Origin: Propionibacteriales bacterium | GTDB lineage: Bacteria > Actinomycetota > Actinomycetes > Propionibacteriales > Propionibacteriaceae | DNA: 9,986 nucleotides | Reading direction: 5' to 3' | Assembly (NCBI GenBank): GCA_030453285.1 | Contig: JAKDKP010000035.1 | Coordinates: 1-9,986 of the forward strand | Shown: positions 1-6,521 of the stretch, piece by piece | Position numbering within the stretch: position 1 is the stretch's first letter | Layout: the number at the start of each line of letters is the position of its first letter | Position numbers and translations under genes: made by a program | Notes under the pieces: generated by a model | Database searches by the model: none | What the model was told of the DNA's origin: nothing | What the model saw: the letters and a program-made list of their open reading frames with translations, nothing else

Positions 1-162
1 CAGATCAGGCACGATGTCCGGCAGCGCCACCGACACGATGGACCCGTCGATCACGACCAGCGACAGACCCATGGCGAGGACGGCCAGCGCCCACCACCGT
101 CGCCGGTCAGGTGCGGGTGCTGTCGGGCTGGCGGTCGGGGTCCTGCCGGGTTCTGTAGTCAC
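1..162 (-). CDS. MFS drug exporter, DHA2-like, N-terminal fragment
   Basis: Only the first 54 codons are present; the gene runs off the left edge. The protein has a Pro/Thr/Ala-rich cytoplasmic tail of about 20 residues, a basic DRRRWW stretch, and then a first membrane helix that ends in the sequence VVIDGSIVSVALPDI. This matches the conserved TM1 motif (LDxTIVNVALP) of the 14-TM EmrB/QacA (DHA2) proton-coupled multidrug exporters. I chose the GTG at 162 because a strong Shine-Dalgarno run (GAGGAGAAGGAG) lies directly upstream with good spacing. An in-frame ATG at 186 lies upstream of that run and would place it inside the coding sequence. The family call is good, but the substrate cannot be inferred. 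It is transcribed in the same direction as the YhgE gene, about 350 bp downstream of it, so it probably has its own promoter. Confidence 0.75.
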   Translation of the reverse strand, partial: MTTEPGRTPTASPTAPAPDRRRWWALAVLAMGLSLVVIDGSIVSVALPDIVPDL

Positions 163-258
163 TGGCTCCTTCTCCTCATCTCTCATCTGACGTTACGAGA
201 AGAGGCCGGTGACCGCATCGCCCAAAGGGTTGATCGGGGGCACGCTCGACAGACGACG

Positions 259-333
259 CCGGAAAAACGGTACGCACAGCACCACAGACGGACGCATACT
301 CCGGCAGTGCGCCTCATCGTGCCGATTTTCCCG
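259..333. repeat. Inverted-end repeat element, copy 1
   Basis: This is a ~75 bp unit. Its left end, CCGGAAAAACGGTACG (259-274), is an imperfect inverted match (13 of 16) to its right end, CGTGCCGATTTTCCCG (318-333), so the whole unit could fold as a long hairpin. A diverged direct copy lies exactly 139 bp further on. Shared blocks include GCACAGCACCA, TCCGGCA, CGCCTCA and CGTGCCGATTTT. It lies between the YhgE and MFS genes and overlaps no supported CDS. The design resembles REP/MITE-like palindromic intergenic elements, but I do not recognise a named family. Confidence 0.6.
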
Positions 334-334
334 C

Positions 335-370
335 CGGGTCGGCCACACCACCCGCATGCAGCCCGACCCG
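335..370. repeat. Perfect 8 bp inverted repeat between the two repeat copies
   Basis: CGGGTCGG (335-342) and CCGACCCG (363-370) are perfect reverse complements separated by 20 bases, giving a GC-only stem. It sits in the spacer between the two ~75 bp elements and has no T-run next to it, so it is not an obvious intrinsic terminator. It could be part of a larger folded intergenic structure, or the terminator of the minus-strand YhgE operon if U-tract-free terminators are accepted. Confidence 0.45.
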
Positions 371-397
371 AAGCACCACCACCCTGGCCGCCCGGGC

Positions 398-472
398 CCG
401 GAAATCCGGCATGCACAGCACCAGAGGTGGTCACATGATCCGGCAACACGCCTCACCGTGCCGATTTTTCCG
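398..472. repeat. Inverted-end repeat element, copy 2
   Basis: This is the second copy of the unit at 259-333, in the same orientation at an offset of 139 bp. About 73% of bases match over the inner 60 positions I compared by hand. Its left end, CCGGAAATCCGGCATG, and right end, CGTGCCGATTTTTCCG, are again imperfect inverted repeats, with one single-base indel between the arms. Both copies contain short minus-strand open frames giving similar 20-residue peptides (14 of 20 identical, including a WCCA core), but in different frames relative to each other. I read this as a nucleic-acid repeat and not as a gene. Confidence 0.6.
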
Positions 473-510
473 GCGATCCATGCACAACGCTCAACATTCG
501 GGGGGCAACC

Positions 511-2931
511 TCAGGTGGCCGGGACCGCCTTGGCGAGTTGGTCGGGAGTGATCATGCGTTTCCGTACGACGGCGAGCTGGCTGGCCACGAGTCCGAGCAG
601 AAGCCAGGCGGCAAGCAGCCCCATGGCACCACCGAAGCCCGGGGCATCAGTGGCCACGGCACGGACCGCGTCCAGAGCCGGGGTGAGCGGGTTGATCGGC
701 CGTACGGCGTCGAAGAAGGCCGGGATCGCCGAGATCACCCCCGAGGCGGCGGTGAGCACCACGAAGGCAACCGAGATCAGCCGACCGAGGCCGCCGAGCC
801 AGGCCACCAGGGCGTGGTTGACCACCGCAAAGGTGATGGCGCCCAACACGGCAACGCCCAGCACGGCAAAGAACTTGGGCACATTGAGTTCGAGCACCAG
901 GTTGGCCAGCAGGGTGACCACGATTCCTTGCCCGACCGCGATCAGCGCCCCCGGCAGCAGGCTGCTCAGGGTGAGTCGCCAGGACGGTTCCGACGAGCTC
1001 AGGCTCCGCGCCGGGACGGCCCGGACCACCAGGTAGGTGGCCAGCCCGCCCAACCAGAGGGCGACGATCATCAGCAGGCTGGTCGAGCTCAGCGCCGGCA
1101 GCACGGTCGCCTCCTCGGCGTCCTGTCCGGCGACCGGTGCGGCCACCACGGTCTTGAGGTTTTCCCGATCCGAGGAGTCGTACGAAGGCACCTGCGAGGC
1201 GCCCTTCTTGAGCCCGTCGGCCAGATCACGCTGACCCTTGGTGATCTTGCCCTGTCCCTCGGACAGTTTGTCCAGGCCGTCGGCCAGGCCGGTGCTGCCC
1301 TCGGCCGCCTTGCCAATGCCGTCGGAGAGTTGGACCACGCCGTCGGCGTACTGACCCACACCGTCGGCGTACGCGCTCGCACCGGTGGCCGCCTTGCCGA
1401 TGCCGTCGGCCAGCGGCACCATGCCCTTGGCGAACTTCTCGTTGCCCGAGGCCACCTGGCCCGCGCCGTCGGCCAGTTTGCCGGCGCCGGTGTCGAGCTT
1501 CTTGGCACCCGTGGCGAGTTCGCCTGCGCCGCCGGCCACACCAGTCACGCCGGTGGCGAGCTTCTCGGCTCCGTCGGACAGACCGCGGACTCCAGTGGCA
1601 AGCTGGTCGACACCGCCAGCGAACTTCTCAACACCCATGGCCAGCGCGGTCGCGCCATCGCCGAGCTTCTTGCCACCCTCACCGAGGGCAGCCGCACCAC
1701 CGACCAGGCTCTGCCCGGTCTTGGGGTCCTTGGACTGCATGGCCATGCCTGCTGCCGCGAGACCCTTCTTGTATGCGATGCCCTCCGGGGAACCCGGGCC
1801 CTCAATGCCCGCCGCTTGGCAGCTCAGCTGCATGGCATCGGGGGCAACCTGCAGGCCGGTCGCGAACTGCTTGACGCCCTGGCCGTACCGCTCGGCGCCC
1901 TTGGCATACTCCTCGGCGCCGGCGGCATACTGCTCGGCACCCTTCTTGCTCGCCGCGGCGCCCTTCTTGAGGTCGGGCATGTTCTTGTCCATCTGTGCGA
2001 GACCGGTGGAGAGCTGGGAGGCCCCATCGGACAACTGCCCGGCGCCCTTCGACAGCTCACCGGCACCGTTGGCGAGCTCACTGGTGCCCGACGAGAGACC
2101 CTTGGCGCCGTCGGCGATGCCACGGCTGCCGTCGGCGAGTTGGCCGGCCTGGTCGGGCAGGTCCTTGGTCTGGGTCGCCAGGGTGCTCATCCCGTCGGCG
2201 AGTTCGGTGCCGCCGGTCTTGATCTTGGACCCGTTGGTGGCCAGTTCGCCGGCCCCCTTGTCGAGTTCGGTCATGCCCTTGCCGAACTCGTCGGCACCGG
2301 TGGCCGCCTCGCCGATGCCCTTCCCGAGTTCCTCCGACCCGTCGGCGAGCTTTCCGGCACCATCGGCAACGGTCTGCATCTGCTCGCCCTGCTCGTTGAA
2401 GCCCAGATAGATGTTGTCGAGGTAGGTCTCGGTGAGGGTGGTGTTCAGGGTCCGGGTGGCGGTGTCGGCAATGGTCTGCCCGATCGAGGCGTCGGCGATC
2501 CCGGTGATGGTCGAGGTCCGGACCTCAAGGGTCGCCTGACGGGCATCCTGCGGATCCTTCTTTCCGTACGAGGTCGCGGCGGCAGAGAAGTTCTCCGGGA
2601 TCACCACCAGCGCGGCGTACCGACCCGACTCGAGTCCGGAGCGGGCGTCGGCCTCATCGGTCAACTTCCAGGTGAAGTTCTTGTCCGGGTCGTCCTCGTC
2701 GCCGGTGACCAGTCCGCCGGCCAGCTGACGCCCGAGCGGCACCATCTGGCCGTTGATCGTGACCGGATCGTCGAGATTCACCACCGCGGCCTCGACCCGC
2801 TTCAGATTGTCCTCCGACTTCCAGGTGGCAGCCAGGAATCCGGCGGCAAACAGCAGCGGTACGAGGAAGGCGCCGACCAGCGCCCGCCAGCGGAGCGGCT
2901 TATGGCCATTGGCACTGTCTAGTCCGAACAT
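511..2931 (-). CDS. YhgE/Pip-family membrane protein with long Gly/Ala repeat region
   Basis: The protein is 806 residues from the chosen start. One membrane helix (about 17-36) precedes an extracytoplasmic domain (about 37-182). Next comes a long low-complexity region (about 183-578) of LADGxxxLxxGAxxLAxG-type repeats, predicted to form an extended helical stalk. Five more helices follow (about 612-637, 658-680, 688-712, 719-738, 770-790), then a basic tail. This 1 + repeat + 5 TM layout is that of the YhgE/Pip proteins, which include the Lactococcus phage infection protein and are related in architecture to the YueB/EsaA receptors of type VII secretion. The biochemical function is not established. 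The start at 2931 has AAGGAG seven bases upstream. The alternative ATG at 2937 overlaps the MMPL stop (ATGA) but is only one base from the Shine-Dalgarno. It is second in an operon with MMPL, with coupled translation either way. Confidence 0.85.
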   Translation of the reverse strand: MFGLDSANGHKPLRWRALVGAFLVPLLFAAGFLAATWKSEDNLKRVEAAVVNLDDPVTINGQMVPLGRQLAGGLVTGDEDDPDKNFTWKLTDEADARSGLESGRYAALVVIPENFSAAATSYGKKDPQDARQATLEVRTSTITGIADASIGQTIADTATRTLNTTLTETYLDNIYLGFNEQGEQMQTVADGAGKLADGSEELGKGIGEAATGADEFGKGMTELDKGAGELATNGSKIKTGGTELADGMSTLATQTKDLPDQAGQLADGSRGIADGAKGLSSGTSELANGAGELSKGAGQLSDGASQLSTGLAQMDKNMPDLKKGAAASKKGAEQYAAGAEEYAKGAERYGQGVKQFATGLQVAPDAMQLSCQAAGIEGPGSPEGIAYKKGLAAAGMAMQSKDPKTGQSLVGGAAALGEGGKKLGDGATALAMGVEKFAGGVDQLATGVRGLSDGAEKLATGVTGVAGGAGELATGAKKLDTGAGKLADGAGQVASGNEKFAKGMVPLADGIGKAATGASAYADGVGQYADGVVQLSDGIGKAAEGSTGLADGLDKLSEGQGKITKGQRDLADGLKKGASQVPSYDSSDRENLKTVVAAPVAGQDAEEATVLPALSSTSLLMIVALWLGGLATYLVVRAVPARSLSSSEPSWRLTLSSLLPGALIAVGQGIVVTLLANLVLELNVPKFFAVLGVAVLGAITFAVVNHALVAWLGGLGRLISVAFVVLTAASGVISAIPAFFDAVRPINPLTPALDAVRAVATDAPGFGGAMGLLAAWLLLGLVASQLAVVRKRMITPDQLAKAVPAT
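1198..2385 (-). repeat. Coding repeat region of the YhgE protein (ADGxxxL-type units)
   Basis: Within the YhgE gene this stretch encodes dozens of short units of the form LADG, LATG, LSDG or LSKG, followed by three to five residues and another small/Gly pair. They occur at irregular 7-residue and 11-to-14-residue spacings. The DNA mirrors this with recurring GCCGTCGGC and GTCGGCGAG words on the plus strand. An interruption at about residues 365-410 carries the protein's only cysteine (SCQAAG). Such repeats are prone to recombination and copy-number change. Confidence 0.75.
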
Positions 2932-2933
2932 GA

Positions 2934-5717
2934 TCATGCTCCTTGCTGGGTGGCGAGTTGCTGAGCGGCGTGCTGCTGGGCCGCGCGTGCGGTGGTCGGC
3001 GCGAGGTCGAGGTGCACGGTCTCGGGTGGTACGAGGTCGGCGATCCGGTCGGCGCTGGCGACGCCGAGCACGACGCCCATCTGATGATCACTGTGCAGCA
3101 GGTGCGCCAGGGCGCGTCGTTCCTCGGGTCCGGTGACCTGGTCGGCGTGATTGATCAACACCAGGGCTGGGCGGTCCCGCAACGCCTTGTGCACGGCGTC
3201 GCTGATCGGCTCCCGCCCGTCGATCACCTGGGTACGGCTTCGTACCGCGGACGCCTGATCGGGCAGCACCTGCCCGGCGATCTTGGCGCGACCGCGGACC
3301 GCCGTCAGCCGGCCACCCAGGGCCAGCATCAACGCGTCACGGTCGGCGCCGCCGGCCACGACGAGGGTGTCGCCGGCATGCAGATCGATGGTGACCCCAT
3401 CGAACAACGGATCGTCCGGGTCACCGGCCGACAGATTCTCCACGTGTACGGGTCCGCTGGCCCCGGGGAACGGCCAGTCGGCCAGGGCCAACTGACGGCG
3501 GAAGCCCTCCCCCTCGACGTCAAAGGTGGGCAGCCGCTTGTCCAGCCACGCCGGCAGCCACCAGGCCTTGTCGCCGAGCAGGGTGAGCACGGCCGGGACG
3601 AGCGTCATCCGTACGATGAAGGCGTCGACGAAGACGCCGGTCGCCAAGCCGAACGCGATCGCCTTGATCGCACCCTCGCCCTCGGGCACGAAGAACGCAA
3701 ACACGGCAAACATGATCACTGCGGCGGCGACGACCACCTTGGCCGAGGACACGAACCCGGACTTCACCGCACTGCGTGCCTCTTCACCGTGTACGTAGTT
3801 CTCCCGGATGCGGGACACCAGGAACACCTCGTAGTCCATCGCCAGGCCGAACAGCACACCCATCAGGATGATCGGATAGAAGCTGATCACTGGTCCCACG
3901 TCGTGCAAGTTGATCAAGCTCGCGCCGTAGCCATGGGTGAACACCAGTGCGGTCGCGCCGAAGGCGGCCCCGACGCTGAGCAGGAAGCCGAGGGTGGCCT
4001 TGATCGGCACGGCGATGGAGCGGAAGACCATGGTCAACAGCAGCAGCGACAGCCCGACCACGAAGATGCCGAACGGCAGCAGGGCGGCCGCGAGCCGTTG
4101 CGAGACGTCGATGCCGATCGCGGTGAAGCCGGTGACGGCGGTGTCCACCTCGTATTCGTCGGACCAGGCGCCCGCGTTGGCGCGCAACCGCTCGACCAGT
4201 TGCTCGGTCTCCGGCGAGTCCGGCGAGGAGGTGGGCACGACCTGCACGATGCCGGTGTCGGCCCCCTGGTTCGGCGTGGCCAACGGGACGCTGGCGACAC
4301 CGGGCATCGCCTCGATGTCGGACTTGAGTCCGTCCATCACGCCCAAGGGGTCGTCGGAGCCGATGATGTCGGCGGTGACGATCAGCGGGCCGTTGAAGCC
4401 TTCACCGAAGTGCTTGCTGATGATGTCGTACGTGTCGCGGGCCGGAGTGCCCGGGGCGGCACTTCCGTTGTCGGGCAGGGCCAGTTGCAGGTCCTTGGCG
4501 GGCAGGGTGAGGGCACCGAGCGCGGCGATCACCACCACGACGGTGAGGATGGGAAGCCTGGTGGCGGCCTTCACCCAGGCGCCGGTCCAGCCGCGCACCT
4601 CGGCCGGCCCGGCACCGTGGCCACCCAGGGTGACCGTTCGGTCGACGTCGGAGACCTCGGTCGAATCATCTGCAGCCGTCCTCGTACGAGCACGCTTCGG
4701 CTTGGGTCGCAGGGACTCACCGCCAAAGCCGATCAGCGCCGGCAACAGGGTGAGGGCGATCAGCACCGCGACCAGGACGGCGGCAGCAGCAGCGACACCC
4801 ATCGTTGCCAGGAAGGGGATCTGGGCCACGGAGAGTCCGACGAGAGCGATCATCACCGTCAGACCGGCGAAGACGACGGCTGATCCGGCGGTGGCGACGG
4901 ACTGGGCGGCGGACTCCTCGACCTCCATGCCGCCGGCGAGCTGTTCGCGGTGACGGGAGAGGATGAACAAGGCGTAGTCGATGCCGACGGCCAGGCCCAG
5001 CATCAGTGCCAGCATCGGGGTGGTCGACGACACGTTGGTGACGGCGGTCGATCCGAGGATCAGTGCCATCGAGATGCCGACGCCGAGCAGGGCGGTGAGC
5101 AGCGGCATGCCGGCGGCCCGGAACGAGCCGAGGGTCAGCCACAGCACGATCAGGGCCACCAGCACGCCGACCGCCTCGATGATCGAGACACCGGGGACGT
5201 TGTCGGAGAAGGCCTCGCCGCCCATCAGGACGTCGATGCCACCGACCCGGGACTCGAAGTCGGCGGCCTCGGCCGACAGCCGTTGCCGGTCCTCGTCGGT
5301 CATGTCCATCGACGAGCCGGGGAGCTGCACCGACACGATCGCGGCCTTGCCGTCGGCCGACACCATCCCGGTGACCATGTCGTCGAAGGGTGACGCGGCC
5401 TGGTCGACGCCCTCGAGGTCGCTGAGACGATCGGCTTCGTCCTCGATGGCGTCCTTGAGCTCGGGGGTGTCGATCCGGCCGTTCTGGGCGACGATGACCA
5501 TCTGTGCACTGGTGCCGCCCACCTCGGGGAAGGTGCGCTTCAACTGGTCCAGCGCGTCCTGGGACTGGGTGCCGGGCAGGGTGAACGACTCGTCGAACGG
5601 CTTGCTCAGCAGCGCAGCACCTCCGCCGATCACGGCGAGAGCTGCCAGCCAGATGACCAGCACGCGCCAGCGGTGCTTGAAGGACGCCCGGCCCAGGGCG
5701 TACAGGAAGGATGACAA
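2934..5717 (-). CDS. MMPL/RND transporter with C-terminal ABC-ATPase-like domain
   Basis: The protein is 927 residues. Residues 1-730 form a complete MMPL transporter: TM1 (about 18-33), a first porter domain (to about 175), a helix bundle (about 177-330), a charged linker, TM7 (about 388-404), a second porter domain (to about 540), and a second bundle (about 541-715). Two Asp-Tyr pairs sit where MMPL proteins carry the proton-relay pairs: GIDYALF (D247-Y248) and AMDYEVF (D628-Y629). Residues about 755-905 are unusual. A stretch like the start of an ABC ATPase (LFDGVTIDLHAGDTLVVAGG) lacks the Walker A GKS/T, having GGADRDAL instead, and PALVLINHADQ sits at the Walker B position. The TTG start at 5717 follows a GAGGAC Shine-Dalgarno. 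It is the first gene of the operon with YhgE, divergent from TetR. It probably exports a lipid or hydrophobic compound; the substrate is unknown. Confidence 0.88.
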   Translation of the reverse strand: MSSFLYALGRASFKHRWRVLVIWLAALAVIGGGAALLSKPFDESFTLPGTQSQDALDQLKRTFPEVGGTSAQMVIVAQNGRIDTPELKDAIEDEADRLSDLEGVDQAASPFDDMVTGMVSADGKAAIVSVQLPGSSMDMTDEDRQRLSAEAADFESRVGGIDVLMGGEAFSDNVPGVSIIEAVGVLVALIVLWLTLGSFRAAGMPLLTALLGVGISMALILGSTAVTNVSSTTPMLALMLGLAVGIDYALFILSRHREQLAGGMEVEESAAQSVATAGSAVVFAGLTVMIALVGLSVAQIPFLATMGVAAAAAVLVAVLIALTLLPALIGFGGESLRPKPKRARTRTAADDSTEVSDVDRTVTLGGHGAGPAEVRGWTGAWVKAATRLPILTVVVVIAALGALTLPAKDLQLALPDNGSAAPGTPARDTYDIISKHFGEGFNGPLIVTADIIGSDDPLGVMDGLKSDIEAMPGVASVPLATPNQGADTGIVQVVPTSSPDSPETEQLVERLRANAGAWSDEYEVDTAVTGFTAIGIDVSQRLAAALLPFGIFVVGLSLLLLTMVFRSIAVPIKATLGFLLSVGAAFGATALVFTHGYGASLINLHDVGPVISFYPIILMGVLFGLAMDYEVFLVSRIRENYVHGEEARSAVKSGFVSSAKVVVAAAVIMFAVFAFFVPEGEGAIKAIAFGLATGVFVDAFIVRMTLVPAVLTLLGDKAWWLPAWLDKRLPTFDVEGEGFRRQLALADWPFPGASGPVHVENLSAGDPDDPLFDGVTIDLHAGDTLVVAGGADRDALMLALGGRLTAVRGRAKIAGQVLPDQASAVRSRTQVIDGREPISDAVHKALRDRPALVLINHADQVTGPEERRALAHLLHSDHQMGVVLGVASADRIADLVPPETVHLDLAPTTARAAQQHAAQQLATQQGA

Positions 5718-5738
5718 GGTTTGTCCTCACCGGAGAAG

Positions 5739-5777
5739 TTCGATACAACTATGTATTGAATACGAACCTGTATCGAA
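5739..5777. promoter_or_regulatory. Two overlapping TetR-type operators
   Basis: TTCGATACA (5739-5747), four bases, then TGTATTGAA (5752-5760) forms a near-perfect 22 bp palindrome. TTGAATACG (5756-5764), four bases, then TGTATCGAA (5769-5777) forms a second palindrome of the same 9-4-9 geometry. The two share five bases and their centres are 17 bp apart. The outermost arms (TTCGATACA and TGTATCGAA) are perfect reverse complements. The block lies in the 135 bp divergent region, 22 bp upstream of the MMPL start and 75 bp upstream of the TetR start. It is the obvious binding site for the adjacent TetR protein, assigned by position and symmetry only. Confidence 0.8.
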
Positions 5778-5783
5778 ATCCAA
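5755..5783 (-). promoter_or_regulatory. Candidate promoter of the MMPL-YhgE operon
   Basis: On the minus strand, TTGGAT (5783-5778) and TTCAAT (5760-5755) are separated by 17 bp and are weak matches to a sigma-70-type -35 and -10. The -10 lies inside the shared part of the two operators, so a bound repressor would block it. The expected transcript start, about 5748, leaves a leader of about 30 nt containing the GAGGAC ribosome binding site. The match is modest; the AT-rich operator makes other -10 choices possible. Confidence 0.35.
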
Positions 5784-5817
5784 ACCTCGGGCAGCGAAAC
5801 CCACGCCCCGGGCCACG

Positions 5818-5823
5818 TATGCT
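5818..5823 (+). promoter_or_regulatory. Candidate -10 of the TetR gene
   Basis: TATGCT matches four of six positions of the -10 consensus and stands out in GC-rich surroundings. It places the transcript start near 5830, leaving a leader of about 23 nt with AAGGA seven bases before the GTG start. No convincing -35 is visible 17-18 bp upstream. The operators lie 40 bp upstream of this -10, so autoregulation would be less direct than control of MMPL. Confidence 0.35.
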
Positions 5824-5852
5824 TCGTCACACTCGCCCCGAAGGACCCCCCT

Positions 5853-6479
5853 GTGACCCAACTCTCCGCGCGCCGCAGCGCCACTCGTGATCGTCTGTTC
5901 CAGGCGGCGGTGGAGGTCTTTTCCCAGGTCGGCGTGCCCGGCGCCTCGGTCGAGCAGATCTGAGAACGCGCCGGCTTCACCCGTGGGGCGTTCTATTCCA
6001 ACTTCGAGTCCAAGGACGAGCTGTGCCTGGCGCTGCTGGAGGCGCAGAGCCAGAAGTCGTACGAGGCCATCCAGCAGCACGCCCGCGAACATGCGCCCGA
6101 GCCCGGGCCGGTCTCGCCGGCCACCGTACGCGCCAATGTGCGCAGCATCCTGTCGCTGTTGCTGGACCAGATGGAGAGCGACGCCTCGGTGCTGTTCTCG
6201 ATGGAGATGCGGGCGTACGCGGTCCGCACCCCCTCGGTGCTGCCGATCTATCGCGAGGTGAATCGTCGCCTGACCGAGCTGTTCTCCGAGCTGGTCTCGG
6301 GGTTGCTGACGGCGCACCACCTGAAGCTGAAACTGCCCACCGAGCAGGCATTCCCGCTGCTGGAGGCCATGTGTGAATCTGCCCTGCTGCACGCCAAGGT
6401 GATGGAGCACGACCGCGAGTTCGCGGTCGAGGAACTCGCCACCACCGTCGAGCTGTTGCTCGCCCCTGCAGACGACTGA
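5853..6479 (+). pseudogene. TetR-family repressor interrupted by in-frame TGA
   Basis: From the GTG at 5853 (AAGGA seven bases upstream) the frame reads as a 208-residue TetR regulator with one TGA at codon 37 (5961-5963). Before it is RRSATRDRLFQAAVEVFSQV, the first helix of the DNA-binding domain. After it is ERAGFTRGAFYSNFESKDEL, the textbook helix-turn-helix end of the family. Relatives usually have Cys, Ala or Ser at this position (ICERAGF, IAERAGF), so one change from a Cys codon (TGC or TGT) explains the stop. The C-terminal ligand domain (about 60-208) is open and ends normally. Re-initiation at a downstream start such as the ATG at 6138 would make a protein with no DNA-binding domain. 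Expected role: repressor of the divergent MMPL-YhgE operon through the operators at 5739-5777. The stop may be a real nonsense mutation, a base-call error or, much less likely, recoding. Confidence 0.85.
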
Positions 6480-6510
6480 GCTGTTGCTCGCCCCTGCAGA
6501 CGACTGAGCT
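6450..6510. repeat. Perfect 28 bp tandem duplication over the TetR stop codon
   Basis: The unit GAGCTGTTGCTC...GACGACT occurs at 6450-6477 and again, identically, at 6478-6505, followed by the first five bases of a third copy (GAGCT, 6506-6510). The first copy encodes the last residues of TetR (ELLLAPADD), and the first base pair after it completes the TGA stop. The second copy is therefore outside the reading frame and does not alter the protein. The perfect identity suggests a recent slippage event. Confidence 0.95.
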
Positions 6511-6521
6511 CCACGACTGGG

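Noticed and set aside
183..456. Two small minus-strand frames encoding peptides with a WCCA core
   Set aside because: They correspond to the two repeat copies but lie in different frames, differ at all codon positions, and have no clear ribosome binding site. I treat them as by-products of the repeat.
538..2922. 794-codon plus-strand open frame opposite the YhgE gene
   Set aside because: It mirrors the GC-rich, repetitive coding strand; its product is a His/Gly/Gln/Arg-rich low-complexity chain with no motif, and the minus-strand frame has clear membrane and repeat architecture.
2943..4883. 646-codon plus-strand open frame opposite the MMPL gene
   Set aside because: It is a shadow of the MMPL codon bias; its product is rich in His, Gln, Asp and Gly and has no recognisable domain.
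5727..6410. 227-codon minus-strand frame across the regulatory region and tetR
   Set aside because: It is antisense to a clear TetR coding frame and crosses the operators; the product is Gln/Arg/His-rich without motifs.
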